64,000 bases of DNA from JAGWBF01 sp965116325 (GTDB taxonomy: Bacteria > Chloroflexota > Dehalococcoidia > Lucifugimonadales > JAGWBF01). A program made the translations under genes and the position numbers. Numbering within the stretch: position 1 is the stretch's first letter; the number at the start of each line of letters is the position of its first letter. The stretch is taken from contig OZ220675.1 of NCBI GenBank assembly GCA_965116325.1, positions 2,170,001-2,234,000 on the forward strand. Reading direction: 5' to 3'. This document shows positions 1 through 8,188 of the stretch, in pieces. The notes beneath the pieces were generated by a model that was not told where the DNA came from, ran no database searches, and saw nothing but the letters and a program-made list of their open reading frames with translations.

Positions 1-45
1 GAGCCCGACGTTTATCATCAGGTCTGGGTTTACCAGGTCCGCTAA
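1..45 (+). CDS. 3' end of a gene cut by the window edge
   Basis: Frame 1 is open from the first base to a TAA at 43-45 and encodes 14 residues (EPDVYHQVWVYQVR). It lies just upstream of, and in the same direction as, the hydrolase at 73. Too little is present to assign a family, and it could be chance. Confidence 0.35.
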   Translation, partial: EPDVYHQVWVYQVR

Positions 46-72
46 CCAGCTTTCCTCCCGGAGGTCCGCTCA

Positions 73-972
73 ATGACCCTTGAAACCGAAGGACTGACCC
101 TATTCCAGGCCGCCCGCAACATGGGCGTGGACTTTCCCCAGGAGGTGCACCCCGAGGACCGGGAGGTGCTGCTGAACGGACGCAAGTTCCACTACCTGGA
201 CTGGGGTTCTCCCGACAAGGAACCCATTCTGTTCCTCCATGGCGCCCTCCAACAGAGCCATAGCTGGGACTTTGTGAGCCTGAGTTTGTGTTCCGACTAC
301 CATGTGATGGCCTTGGATGCCAGGGGACATGGCGACAGCCAGTGGGCGGAGGATGGCGACTACTCCCTGGATGCCCACCAACAGGACCTGGATGCCTTCG
401 CAGATGCGCTGGGCCTGAAAAACATCATCCTCGTGGGCCACTCCATGGGGGGGCGCAACAGCTACGTCTTCACCTTCAGGCGTCCCGAGGTTGTCAAGGC
501 CCTGGTCATAGTTGACACTGGACCCAGGATGCTCCAGCAGGGCATATCCCGCATCCAACGCTTCCGGGAGCTTCCCGACGAGCTGGACTCTTACGAAGAG
601 TTCGCCGACAGGATCCAGGAGTACACCGGGCGTACCAGGCAGCAGGTGTTGGGCGCGCTGAAGTACAGCATCCGGAGGCGGGAGGACGGGAAATGGTCCT
701 GGAAGTACGACAAACTCCTGCGCTCTCCGGGGTTCCAACCCGCTAGCTGGACGCCGGAACAGCTATGGGAGTGCCTGGGTAGTATAGGCATCCCCACGCT
801 GGTCATCCGGGGCGACAGAAGCGACCTGTTTACCCAGGAGACCCTGGACAAGATGATGGAGACCATCCCCAACAGCTCCTCAGCCGTGGTGTCCAATGCA
901 GGACACCTGGTGGCTGGGGACAACCCGGCGGGTTTCCTCCAGGCCCTCCGTTCCTTCCTCGACGGCATTTAG
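73..972 (+). CDS. alpha/beta hydrolase
   Basis: This 299-residue protein has the alpha/beta-hydrolase plan. An oxyanion-hole segment FLHGALQQSHSWD lies near residue 54, the nucleophile elbow GHSMGG near residue 122, an acid-loop candidate GDRSD near 247 and the catalytic-His segment NAGHLVAGDNP near 275. The start is fixed by a GGAGGT ribosome-binding site 7 bases upstream. No signal peptide or membrane helix is seen, so it is probably cytoplasmic. The substrate cannot be read from sequence; esterase or lactonase-type activity on a small ester is possible. A hairpin terminator follows, and the gene before it is cut by the window edge. Confidence 0.9.
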   Translation: MTLETEGLTLFQAARNMGVDFPQEVHPEDREVLLNGRKFHYLDWGSPDKEPILFLHGALQQSHSWDFVSLSLCSDYHVMALDARGHGDSQWAEDGDYSLDAHQQDLDAFADALGLKNIILVGHSMGGRNSYVFTFRRPEVVKALVIVDTGPRMLQQGISRIQRFRELPDELDSYEEFADRIQEYTGRTRQQVLGALKYSIRRREDGKWSWKYDKLLRSPGFQPASWTPEQLWECLGSIGIPTLVIRGDRSDLFTQETLDKMMETIPNSSSAVVSNAGHLVAGDNPAGFLQALRSFLDGI

Positions 973-985
973 GGACCCCAGGGCT

Positions 986-1017
986 GGAGGCCTCTCTTCC
1001 AAGAGCCTCCTGTCTTT
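986..1017 (+). terminator. probable intrinsic terminator after the hydrolase
   Basis: GGAGG-C-CTCT pairs with AGAG-CCTCC around a six-base loop (one bulged C), followed by the T-rich run TGTCTTTCT. It begins 14 bases after the hydrolase stop codon. Confidence 0.55.
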
Positions 1018-1312
1018 CTGTCCGTCCACTGCCGCCTTAGTCATCCGCACTCAGCATTGTCAGCAATCAAGCCTAGCCCGTTCAACTGCGGTTAACTGTG
1101 CAAGTAGGCTATACTAATATAACCAATTAGCGCAGCAGATATATCATCTCTGCAGACCACTTCGTTCTCTCAAGAGTGCCGTGCGCTATTGGCACTATTT
1201 CGGCTTGAGCAAACTTCCTCTGGATCGTCCCTGGTGATGACTTGTGGGACCGAATGGGATTGATTCCTTCTACCCTAGAGAGCCAATTAAGAACATCTCT
1301 GGTTGGTGAGTA
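1018..1312. other. noncoding stretch, AT-richer than its surroundings
   Basis: No frame here has both a ribosome-binding site and a convincing product on either strand. The second half is clearly AT-richer than the rest of the window. I see no known RNA fold. It leads into the promoter at 1313. Confidence 0.5.
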
Positions 1313-1341
1313 TTGACAATACTAATCTAATAGTATATACA
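1313..1341 (+). promoter_or_regulatory. sigma-70 type promoter for the 80-residue protein
   Basis: A consensus TTGACA (1313-1318) is followed after 17 bases by TATACA (1336-1341). A second exact TATAAT lies at 1366-1371 without a good -35. Either would give a leader of 45-75 bases to the ATG at 1424. Confidence 0.55.
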
Positions 1342-1423
1342 TACTAACAAATTAATGGCATAGAGTATAATACTTTAAACATCTAGTCTGCCGAGCATCT
1401 CAAGGATACAGGAGGCGACCAGA

Positions 1424-1666
1424 ATGAAGGCAATAAAGGGGATCCTTAGCCTGTTTGGTGTAGAGGCTGCCTCGACCAAGAGGGCAAATGATACCTTCAG
1501 AGAGAGTCGCTCTGAATTTGGACCCAGCATGTCTTGCCCGGTTTTCTTGCTGATGGAAGATGCATGCATGAGCGCGTGGGTCCACAGACCCTCTATTATC
1601 TCATCCCTGGGAGATTACGAGAGCGGAATGCTTGCCCGCGAGATGGGCTACTGGAAAGTGGAGTGA
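1424..1666 (+). CDS. small protein of unknown function (80 aa)
   Basis: I do not recognise this protein. Support for its being real is a perfect AGGAGG at 1410-1415, eight bases before the ATG, and a consensus promoter at 1313-1341. The product is basic at its N-terminus (MKAIKGILSLFG, which could form a short amphipathic helix), has two cysteines (residues 38 and 48) and ends in a Trp/Tyr-containing tail (MGYWKVE). There is no signal peptide or clear membrane span. It stands alone between the hydrolase and the ABC ATPase, about 108 bases from the latter. A regulatory or stress peptide is possible, but nothing in the sequence proves a role. Confidence 0.6.
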   Translation: MKAIKGILSLFGVEAASTKRANDTFRESRSEFGPSMSCPVFLLMEDACMSAWVHRPSIISSLGDYESGMLAREMGYWKVE

Positions 1667-1773
1667 ATTGCGGTCATCGACCCTCCTTCTTCGGTTGATG
1701 TTCTACATCATTGGGGATAGTCTATCCATGGAACACCTTTGGATAGCAGAGCTTAACGGGAAGGAAGGGTTCC

Positions 1774-2892
1774 ATGGACACTTCCCCGGTCATCCGGTGT
1801 GAAGGCGTGACCAAGGGCTTCGGCGGCGCTCCCGTGGTTAAAGACGTCGAGTTTGCGCTGAACCCCGGAGAGGTTATGGTGCTGGTCGGTCCCAGCGGCA
1901 GTGGGAAGACGACCCTGCTACGCTTGGTGGCCGGCTTTGAGACCCCTGAAGCCGGAAGCATCTTTCTCGGTGACAAACCCGCTTTCGGCAAAGGCGCGTG
2001 GTTGCCCCCGGAAAAGAGGAACTTGGGAATGGTGTTCCAGGACTATGCCCTGTTCCCTCACATGAAGGTCATCCAGAATGTGGCCTTTGGTCTCAAAGGC
2101 TGGGAGAAATCTAAGAAAGCTGAGAGGGCGCTGAGTCTCCTAAAGATGGTGCAGCTTGAACAGCTCTCCGACAGGTATCCCTACCAGCTGTCCGGTGGGG
2201 AACAGCAGAGGGTTGCCTTAGCCCGAGCATTGGCGCCCAGCCCATTGGCCTTGCTTCTGGATGAACCCTTGAGCAACCTCGACCCCGGTCTTCGAGCCCG
2301 GCTCAGGCGGGAGATCAAATCTATCCTTGAAACTAGGGGAATCACTGCACTCTACGTCACCCACGACCAGGACGAAGCGCTGTACCTCGGTGACCGCCTG
2401 GCCGTAATCAACAATGGAGTCATAGAGCAGATTGGGACGCCGGAGGAGATATTCCACCAGCCGGCCAACCGCTTCGTGGCACGCTTTCTGGGCCTGGCTG
2501 ATTTCGTATCAGCCAAGGCAACCGAGGCCGGGCTGGAGACAGAAATCGGGACGATAGATGCCACGCTTCCGTTCCCCATAGGCACCAAGGGGGAGCTGAT
2601 GGTGCGACCCGACGATGTTGGCATCCTGCCGTCGGAATCGGGCAATGGCAGGATAACCGCCCGCGTGTTCCGGGGGCTGCACAACGTGTACGTGGTGGAG
2701 ATGAGCTCGGGAGCCGTTGTCCACTCCCAGAAGAGTCACACCGACGTATACCCCGAGGGAGCCTTAGTGGATGTAGAGTTGGAGCCCCATCAGACACTGA
2801 CCTGCTTCGTACCTGACCAAAGTTCGCCTGATGGGAGCGGCGAGAGCACGTTCCTGGTCTCTTCGGGGAACGGGACCCATGAAGCACACTAG
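1774..2892 (+). CDS. ABC transporter ATP-binding protein, Fe3+/polyamine (FbpC/PotA) type
   Basis: This 372-residue ATPase energises import by an ABC permease. It has Walker A GPSGSGKTT (residues 39-47), Q-loop FQDYALFPH, signature LSGGEQQRVALARAL (near 137), Walker B LLLDEPLSNLD and the switch His in YVTHDQDEALYL. The C-terminal 120 residues are a TOBE-type regulatory domain, as in iron, spermidine and molybdate importers. An AAGGAAGGG ribosome-binding site precedes the ATG. No permease or matching binding protein is adjacent, so its partners must be encoded elsewhere; the TOBE domain suggests an oxyanion, metal or polyamine substrate. Its end overlaps the end of the convergent IMPase-like gene by four bases. 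Confidence 0.93.
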   Translation: MDTSPVIRCEGVTKGFGGAPVVKDVEFALNPGEVMVLVGPSGSGKTTLLRLVAGFETPEAGSIFLGDKPAFGKGAWLPPEKRNLGMVFQDYALFPHMKVIQNVAFGLKGWEKSKKAERALSLLKMVQLEQLSDRYPYQLSGGEQQRVALARALAPSPLALLLDEPLSNLDPGLRARLRREIKSILETRGITALYVTHDQDEALYLGDRLAVINNGVIEQIGTPEEIFHQPANRFVARFLGLADFVSAKATEAGLETEIGTIDATLPFPIGTKGELMVRPDDVGILPSESGNGRITARVFRGLHNVYVVEMSSGAVVHSQKSHTDVYPEGALVDVELEPHQTLTCFVPDQSSPDGSGESTFLVSSGNGTHEAH

Positions 2893-3707
2893 GCTGTCTG
2901 GACAGAGGAGCGCATAGCCCCCAGGAGTTGGCCGTGGACCTCTGGCCATCCCATGACAACAATCGGCAGGTCTTCGTCGCTGTTCCAGTCCAGTTCCCGC
3001 CCCATGGAGTCGGTTACCTGCAGGCCCAGCTCGACCGCTATGCATGCGCCCGCCGCGATGTGCACTGGGGCTATCTTATAAAAGACGGCGGCAACCAGGC
3101 GCCCCATGCACACCTGGGCGGCGGGGTATGCCCCAGAAGAGAAGGTGTTAATCTGCCCGACCTGGGGGACCCAGTTCAATTCCCCCGAAAGGACCCGGGC
3201 CCATTCGGCCCCTCCATCTACTTCCAGGCCTACCGTCGATTGTGCAAGCTCCGTAGTTGGGGCGGCGCTGTTCAGGATGGATTCGCCCAGTCGCACCCCT
3301 CCTCGGCGCATAGCCACGAGACGATCCCCGGCCTCTGGGATGCTTACGAGTCCCAATTCCAGTTGTTGATCCACCATCAGGGCAATGTTGACTCCCCAAT
3401 GGGGCATGCCTAGGCTGAATGGGACGGTCCCGCAAAGGGGGTCCACCAGCCAGTAAGCATCGCCCTTTCCAAGCAACGACGTGCTCTCTTCGGAACGAAT
3501 GGAGATGGGCAGACCCGAAGATGCGAGGGCTTGTGTGATGGCCTCGTCGGCGCTCATGTCTGCGTCTGTGACCAGGGCGCCCGGGGCTTTCATCCAGGTA
3601 TCCAAGGGCTTATCCGCCGAGCGGAACCTTTGGAGAAGCAGGCTGGATGCTGCGTCCAAGGCGGCTATTGCCGCATCAAGTGCTTTGTTCAGGTCGTAAG
3701 TTGCCAA
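2889..3707 (-). CDS. inositol-monophosphatase-family protein with altered metal site
   Basis: The 272-residue fold matches the IMPase/FBPase superfamily (Mg-dependent sugar-phosphate phosphatases). The TTG at 3707 was chosen because the frame upstream overlaps the MbfA-like gene and an AAGGA lies just before it. Glutamates of the first motif are present (IRSEEST, residues 70-76). The usual metal motif DPLDGT reads D89-PL-C92-GT, so the second Asp is Cys, and the distal W-D-IAAG motif reads VHIAAG (His216 for Asp). Two of the classical metal ligands are therefore missing. It is third in a minus-strand set with the EamA exporter and the ferritin/VIT1 protein. Catalytic activity is uncertain; a regulatory or substrate-binding role is possible. 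Confidence 0.82.
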   Translation of the reverse strand: MATYDLNKALDAAIAALDAASSLLLQRFRSADKPLDTWMKAPGALVTDADMSADEAITQALASSGLPISIRSEESTSLLGKGDAYWLVDPLCGTVPFSLGMPHWGVNIALMVDQQLELGLVSIPEAGDRLVAMRRGGVRLGESILNSAAPTTELAQSTVGLEVDGGAEWARVLSGELNWVPQVGQINTFSSGAYPAAQVCMGRLVAAVFYKIAPVHIAAGACIAVELGLQVTDSMGRELDWNSDEDLPIVVMGWPEVHGQLLGAMRSSVQTA

Positions 3708-3739
3708 GGTGTCCTTCCCCGGGGCGAGCCTTACATGGA

Positions 3740-5050
3740 TCAGGTGAAGATTCTTGGGACGACCTCTCCCAGGACAAATCCGATTCCTGCAGCTGCAGCG
3801 CCGATTAGCAGTATCTCGATCCCCTGGAGGATGGGAGACTTCTGGACCATCCGTCCCTTGCCTATGCCAAGGACGAACAGACCCGCCAAGGTGGCGACAA
3901 TGGAGGCAGTCAGGGCTGTCCAACCGTAGGTGAAGAAATACGGGAAGACGGGAACCATTGCAGCCACCATGTAGGCGGACCCCATGGTCAGAGCATCCTT
4001 GACGGGATTGGAGGTAACCTCGTAGCTCAACCCCAGCTCTTTTTCCACCAGGGTGCGCAGCCACAGCTCCTTGTCGGCGGCGATATGTTCGGCAACATCC
4101 TTAGCTTCCGAGAAGGAGAGCCCCTCCTTCTGATAGAGGACGATTAGCTCGGCAAGCTCTTCGCCCGGGTGCTCCTCTAACTCCTGGGCCTCCTTGGCGA
4201 TTTCGGACTTCTGCACATCCTGCTGGGCCTTGGAACCCAGGTAAGCCCCTGTAGCCATGGAGAGCATTCCCGCCAGGGCGCCGGCCAGCCCGGCAACCAG
4301 CACGATGGAATTGTTGGTAGCGATGTCGCTGGTTGCCACCGCGGTGACCAGGGCAAGAGTACTGATGAGGCCGTCCTGCGCCCCAAAGACCACTTCCCGA
4401 ATTCTTCCTGTGGCAGTGACTCGCCAGCGTTCCTCCTCTATCTCCCCCCTGGCAGCTGCATAGGTCGGCGCCACCTCGGCTTCCGAAACGTTGGCCCTCC
4501 GCAGGGTGGGTAAGCTGGGAATGAAAGCTGACGCCTGTTCGCCGTCTGTGGTTTGGATGCCACTGGAGAGCTTGGACTCCAGCTCTTCAAGCGCCTTGGA
4601 AAACACCTCCAGGTGGTGGCGTTCCCGGTCCATGGCCATGGTAAAGGTCTCAGCGGCGTCGGTGCGCCCTTCTTCGACAGCATCGCGCACCATGCGAGGG
4701 TAAGAAGCGTTAATCTCCTTGGATTCTCCCTCGATCACGTTGCGCAAGTTCTCTACGGAACTCTTTACTTCGCCGGAGACCTGGAGGTGGTTGACTCCGT
4801 GAATGTTCTCGGCGCCGGCAACTTCCTGGAATATCTGGGCCACCTCAGGGTGACCTTCAGCCAGGGCTTTGTGGGCGAAGGCAGTGTACTTCAGGTGGGC
4901 CATGGCCTCGGCGACGATGGCGCTCCACAGGTTGCGCTCGGTCTTGGAAAGGGTACGGTCTATATCTGTCGTAGCTCTGCCCTCCCGCGGGAAGGTGGTT
5001 TCCCTCCGAACGGCTCGGCGGGGCAACTCTGTACTTCCATATATTACCAT
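3740..5050 (-). CDS. MbfA-like membrane ferritin (Er domain fused to VIT1-type transporter)
   Basis: A cytosolic ferritin-like domain (about residues 30-155) carries diiron-type ligands in helices, including AEAMAHLKY, ENIHGVNH and MDRERHH. It is joined to a VIT1/CCC1-type membrane domain. That domain starts at REVVFGAQDGLISTLALVTA and has about five hydrophobic segments, with a Glu-rich cytosolic insert (KSEIAKEAQELEEH) between helices 2 and 3, which is the metal-loading region in VIT1. Known MbfA proteins export iron (or manganese) across the inner membrane under iron excess or peroxide. The frame is open upstream to 5332, but that part overlaps the exporter gene and has no family sequence, so the ATG at 5050 is preferred; TTG 5026 is an alternative. 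Confidence 0.85.
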   Translation of the reverse strand: MVIYGSTELPRRAVRRETTFPREGRATTDIDRTLSKTERNLWSAIVAEAMAHLKYTAFAHKALAEGHPEVAQIFQEVAGAENIHGVNHLQVSGEVKSSVENLRNVIEGESKEINASYPRMVRDAVEEGRTDAAETFTMAMDRERHHLEVFSKALEELESKLSSGIQTTDGEQASAFIPSLPTLRRANVSEAEVAPTYAAARGEIEEERWRVTATGRIREVVFGAQDGLISTLALVTAVATSDIATNNSIVLVAGLAGALAGMLSMATGAYLGSKAQQDVQKSEIAKEAQELEEHPGEELAELIVLYQKEGLSFSEAKDVAEHIAADKELWLRTLVEKELGLSYEVTSNPVKDALTMGSAYMVAAMVPVFPYFFTYGWTALTASIVATLAGLFVLGIGKGRMVQKSPILQGIEILLIGAAAAGIGFVLGEVVPRIFT

Positions 5051-5100
5051 AACGTAAGTTAACGGCAGTACTGAAAATGAATAGGCCCGTCCCGCAGCCC

Positions 5101-5997
5101 CTAGCGGGCTGAGCTGAGGATTACGGCGATAATTCCGGCCACGCTCAGGAGCGTGCCGGCCACCAACATCGAGTTTATCCTTTCCAGCCGTTGGAGGAAG
5201 AAGTGGGCCAGCACCAGCGTTATTATGGGAGAGCTGGCAATTAGAGGGGAAACCGCGGTCACCGGAGCCCTGCTCAACGCCAGGAACACCGACGTTACCG
5301 CCAACCCCTGAAGTACGCCGATCGCCCCACACATCCAGAGGTACTTCGGCGGGACAGTACGGATGCTTCGAATGGCGTCCCGGTAAGTAATGATGAAGAG
5401 CATCACCGATCCTATGGTTAGTGCAAAGGCGGCCGCTATAAGAGGAGAAAGGGTGTCTGAGACCAGGTGACGGCTGATGATATCCCGTATGGCAAAGGAG
5501 ATAGATGCCCCGGCCGCCAGGAAATATCCCAGGTTCCTGATGCTTGTGCCGGACTCCTCATCCCTTGTTGCTGCTCCACCTTTGATCACCAACACAAGGC
5601 CCGCAACCACCGACACAGTGCCGAGGGCGCCGATGGTTGTGGGCGCCTCGCCGAGGAAAATGGTGCTCAGGACCAGGGCGAAGAGGGGTTGGATGGCCCC
5701 CATGGGCGTTGCCCTGGAAGCCCCAACCATGCTTACAGCAGTGTAGTTGAGCAGCCGGGCGATCGGGTATGCCAGGCCGGCAATAATGACCAGCCATACC
5801 ATGATGGACCATGAAAGGGCGCCAGCTTCCGACCAATGTATAGACCAAGCCAGCGCCTGGACGACGACTGCGCCGGTGAGGACGCCATAAAAAGTAGCCG
5901 TTGCAGGGGCGATCCATTGGGTTGCCACTCGCACCATGACTAACCCGCTGGAAAACCCCAGGGCCCCAAGGAGGGCAAATACGATGGCTAGACCCAA
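5101..5997 (-). CDS. EamA/DMT-family transporter
   Basis: The 298 residues form two repeats of about five hydrophobic helices, the ten-helix plan of the drug/metabolite transporter superfamily. The two EamA repeats meet near residue 145 at a hydrophilic linker (KGGAATRDEESGTSIRN). Members move amino acids, nucleotides or other small metabolites across the inner membrane; the substrate cannot be read here. The start is a TTG at 5997 with an AAAGGG upstream. It is the first gene of a minus-strand set, 50 bases before the ferritin/VIT1 gene. A tRNA-Glu gene lies upstream on the same strand. Confidence 0.9.
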   Translation of the reverse strand: MGLAIVFALLGALGFSSGLVMVRVATQWIAPATATFYGVLTGAVVVQALAWSIHWSEAGALSWSIMVWLVIIAGLAYPIARLLNYTAVSMVGASRATPMGAIQPLFALVLSTIFLGEAPTTIGALGTVSVVAGLVLVIKGGAATRDEESGTSIRNLGYFLAAGASISFAIRDIISRHLVSDTLSPLIAAAFALTIGSVMLFIITYRDAIRSIRTVPPKYLWMCGAIGVLQGLAVTSVFLALSRAPVTAVSPLIASSPIITLVLAHFFLQRLERINSMLVAGTLLSVAGIIAVILSSAR

Positions 5998-6101
5998 AAC
6001 GCACCCTTTGGCCTCTCAGGGAGCCGCATACGCTGCGTGAGGGCGGGAACAAGTTCCTCGGCAGGGTCAGGAATAATTGTTCCCGGTTAGAAGCATTAAA
6101 G

Positions 6102-6180
6102 TGGTGCCCCCAAGGGGCTTCGATCCCCTGATCTCCACCTTGAAAGGGTGGCGTCCTTGACCTGGCTAGACGATGGGGGC
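6102..6180 (-). tRNA. tRNA-Glu (anticodon TTC), CCA encoded
   Basis: Read on the minus strand, the acceptor GCCCCCA pairs with TGGGGGC, followed by discriminator A and an encoded CCA. The anticodon arm is CCACC-CTTTCAA-GGTGG, giving anticodon TTC. The D arm has the usual GTCTAG...GGAC layout of tRNA-Glu. The T loop reads ATCGAAG, with A in place of the usual first T, a mild oddity. It lies between argC and the EamA gene, and no repeat or integrase suggests use as an integration site. Confidence 0.95.
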
Positions 6181-6202
6181 ACGGAGAGGCATTATACAGC
6201 AG

Positions 6203-7237
6203 CTATGGATATAGCGCTAGCAGGTTGAGGGCCGTTGTTTCGTCCAGCCCGAACATCAGGTTCATGTTTTGCACGGCCTGCCCTGCTGCGCCCTTTATCA
6301 GGTTGTCGATGCAGCTTACAACCACCAGCTTGCCAGCCCTTACATCAATTGTGGGGTGAACCAGGCACATGTTTGTGCCCGTCGTGTGCTTCGTTTGCGG
6401 AACTTGGCTGGTGACCCGCACAAAGGGTTCACCAGCGTAGAAGTCGCGATAAAGCTCTAACACCTTCTCCCTGGTAATGGAAGAGTCCACGATAGGGGCG
6501 TAGCAGGTTGCCATAATGCCTCTAACCATCGGTATTCGGTGGGGGATGAAGGTAACCTTCGCCGGGGGTGCTTCCCGCAGCTCGCCAAGCTCCTGGGCGA
6601 TCTCCGGTTGGTGGCCGTGGCCCTCTAGCCCGTATGCCACCACGTTCTCATCGGCTTCGGCGAATTGGTCAAGGGTGCTAGCTGAGAGGCCGCCTCTGCC
6701 CGCCCCGGAGATCCCTGACTTGGCGTCCACGATGATGTCGTCGGCGATAATCCCCTCCCTCACAGCAGGGGCCAAGCCGAGAATGGAAGCTTCCGGATAG
6801 CAGCCGGGATTGGCGACGAGGCTGGTGGAGCTGATGGCCTGACGATGGATTTCGGGCAGCCCGTATACAGCCTTTTTCAGTAGATGAGGCGCGGGGTGCT
6901 GAGTCTTGTAGGCCCGCTCGTAGTCGGCAACATCGTGCATGCGGAAGTCGGCGGCGATATCTATTGCCTTGGCCCCGCCTTCCACGATGGGGAGCAACGC
7001 CTCTGCGCTGGCCCCGCTGGGCAGGGCCGAGAAGGCTACGTCCACGGACCCCGCGACAGCTTCGGTTATAGGCAGGTCTATGCTGGAGAGGTGTGGCAGC
7101 ACATCGGGAAGCTGCTTGCCGGCGGCGCTACGCCCCGTAACGGAAACGACCTCAACCTCGGGGTGGTGCCACAATATCTTTACCAGCTCTGCTCCGGCAT
7201 AACCTGTGACATTGATGATTCCTGCTCTTATCGCCAT
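6203..7237 (-). CDS. argC: N-acetyl-gamma-glutamyl-phosphate reductase
   Basis: ArgC makes N-acetylglutamate semialdehyde, the third step of arginine synthesis, using NADPH. The 344 residues show the N-terminal dinucleotide fold (GYAGAELVKILWHHPEVEV, near residue 13) and the family segment VDVAFSALPSGAS. The active-site Cys lies in NPGCYPEASILGL (Cys near 147), followed by DAKSGISGAGRGG and the C-terminal catalytic-domain segment IPHRIPMVRGI with its conserved His. Length is normal. It follows nth by 18 bases on the same strand, so the two are probably co-transcribed. No other arg genes are in the window. Confidence 0.97.
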   Translation of the reverse strand: MAIRAGIINVTGYAGAELVKILWHHPEVEVVSVTGRSAAGKQLPDVLPHLSSIDLPITEAVAGSVDVAFSALPSGASAEALLPIVEGGAKAIDIAADFRMHDVADYERAYKTQHPAPHLLKKAVYGLPEIHRQAISSTSLVANPGCYPEASILGLAPAVREGIIADDIIVDAKSGISGAGRGGLSASTLDQFAEADENVVAYGLEGHGHQPEIAQELGELREAPPAKVTFIPHRIPMVRGIMATCYAPIVDSSITREKVLELYRDFYAGEPFVRVTSQVPQTKHTTGTNMCLVHPTIDVRAGKLVVVSCIDNLIKGAAGQAVQNMNLMFGLDETTALNLLALYP

Positions 7238-7255
7238 TGCTGTACTGCCATTTCA

Positions 7256-8053
7256 CTAGGTGGTTGGGGCGCCGGCCTTCTTCTTCGCCTTGCCGGCAGC
7301 ACCGTTTTTCTTCTTGGCCATCTTTTCCCACAGGCCGTTGGATGGACAGGCGTAAGCCAGCACACAAAGATGGCACCACGGCCTGGGCGCTTTGCACACC
7401 CTGCGCCCGTGGGTGATCAGGGCGACGTGAAAGTCGAACACCTGCTCCGGTTGGACCGAGGCTTCGAGAACGTCATGGGCTTGCTCGAAGCTCGTCTTGG
7501 GACCGATCAACCCCAACCTCTTGGAAACGCGAAAGATATGGGTATCGACAGCCATGGCCGGCATCCCCAGGGCAAAGCTCAGGATGATGGCAGCAGTCTT
7601 GGGCCCCACGCCCGGCAGCTGTTTCAACCAAGCCTTTGCATCTTCCAAGGGCATATCTTTCAGGAAGTGCAGGTCCAGGGAACCCCGCATCTCCAGGATG
7701 AGGTTTAGCACTTCCTTTATCCGGGGGGCTTTGACCTTGGCTAGCCCGCCGGGCTTGATGCATTCAGCTATCAAGTCCAGGTCGCCTTCAGCCACTGCTT
7801 CGAAGGTCTCGAATGTCGCCATCAGTTGATTGAAGGCGCGCTCGGAATTGATGTCCGAGGTGTGCTGGGAGAGGATGGTAAAGACCAGCTCCGAGGTCGG
7901 GTCGTAGCGGGGTTCCTTGGGGAAGGGAGCGTACTCCCTTGCCAGGATATCCAGCACATCGGGTGAGCCGATTTTGGCTCGGATTCTCTTTTCCCTCTTG
8001 GGCTTTCCAGCCTTGGAGACTGGTTTCTTTGTTGCAGTTTCGGATGGTGGCAC
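7256..8053 (-). CDS. nth: endonuclease III (base-excision DNA glycosylase/AP lyase)
   Basis: Removes oxidised pyrimidines and cuts at abasic sites. The helix-hairpin-helix segment LPGVGPKTAAIILSFALG holds the catalytic Lys, and the catalytic Asp lies in AVDTHIFRVSKRLGL. The C-terminal 4Fe-4S loop has the exact family spacing C-x6-C-x2-C-x5-C (CKAPRPWCHLCVLAYAC). Both ends are lysine-rich (N-terminal KPVSKAGKPKREKRIRAK, C-terminal KKKNGAAGKAKKKAG), beyond the usual E. coli length of about 211; these tails may add nonspecific DNA contact. It is the first gene of a short operon with argC. Confidence 0.95.
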   Translation of the reverse strand: MPPSETATKKPVSKAGKPKREKRIRAKIGSPDVLDILAREYAPFPKEPRYDPTSELVFTILSQHTSDINSERAFNQLMATFETFEAVAEGDLDLIAECIKPGGLAKVKAPRIKEVLNLILEMRGSLDLHFLKDMPLEDAKAWLKQLPGVGPKTAAIILSFALGMPAMAVDTHIFRVSKRLGLIGPKTSFEQAHDVLEASVQPEQVFDFHVALITHGRRVCKAPRPWCHLCVLAYACPSNGLWEKMAKKKNGAAGKAKKKAGAPTT

Positions 8054-8093
8054 GGGCCGATTTTAGCATGTCCCGGCCCCCCATCCAACCGGC

Positions 8094-8120
8094 TTGCGTA
8101 TCGGTAACGTGTGCTATACT
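8094..8120 (+). promoter_or_regulatory. extended -10 promoter for the HEAT-repeat operon
   Basis: TATACT at 8115-8120 is preceded by TGC, an extended -10. A weak -35 (TTGCGT, 8094-8099) is 15 bases upstream. It sits in the 135-base gap between the divergent nth gene and the TTG start at 8189. Confidence 0.5.
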
Positions 8121-8188
8121 GATACCCGCTTTTGTCCCTTCTAGTGAGCGGGCATTCAGAAGACGGCGTTGGGTAGGAGGAACGGGGA

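Noticed and set aside
6102..6180. tRNA-Glu as an integration site of a genomic island
   Set aside because: No integrase or flanking direct repeat was seen, and the genes on both sides are ordinary.
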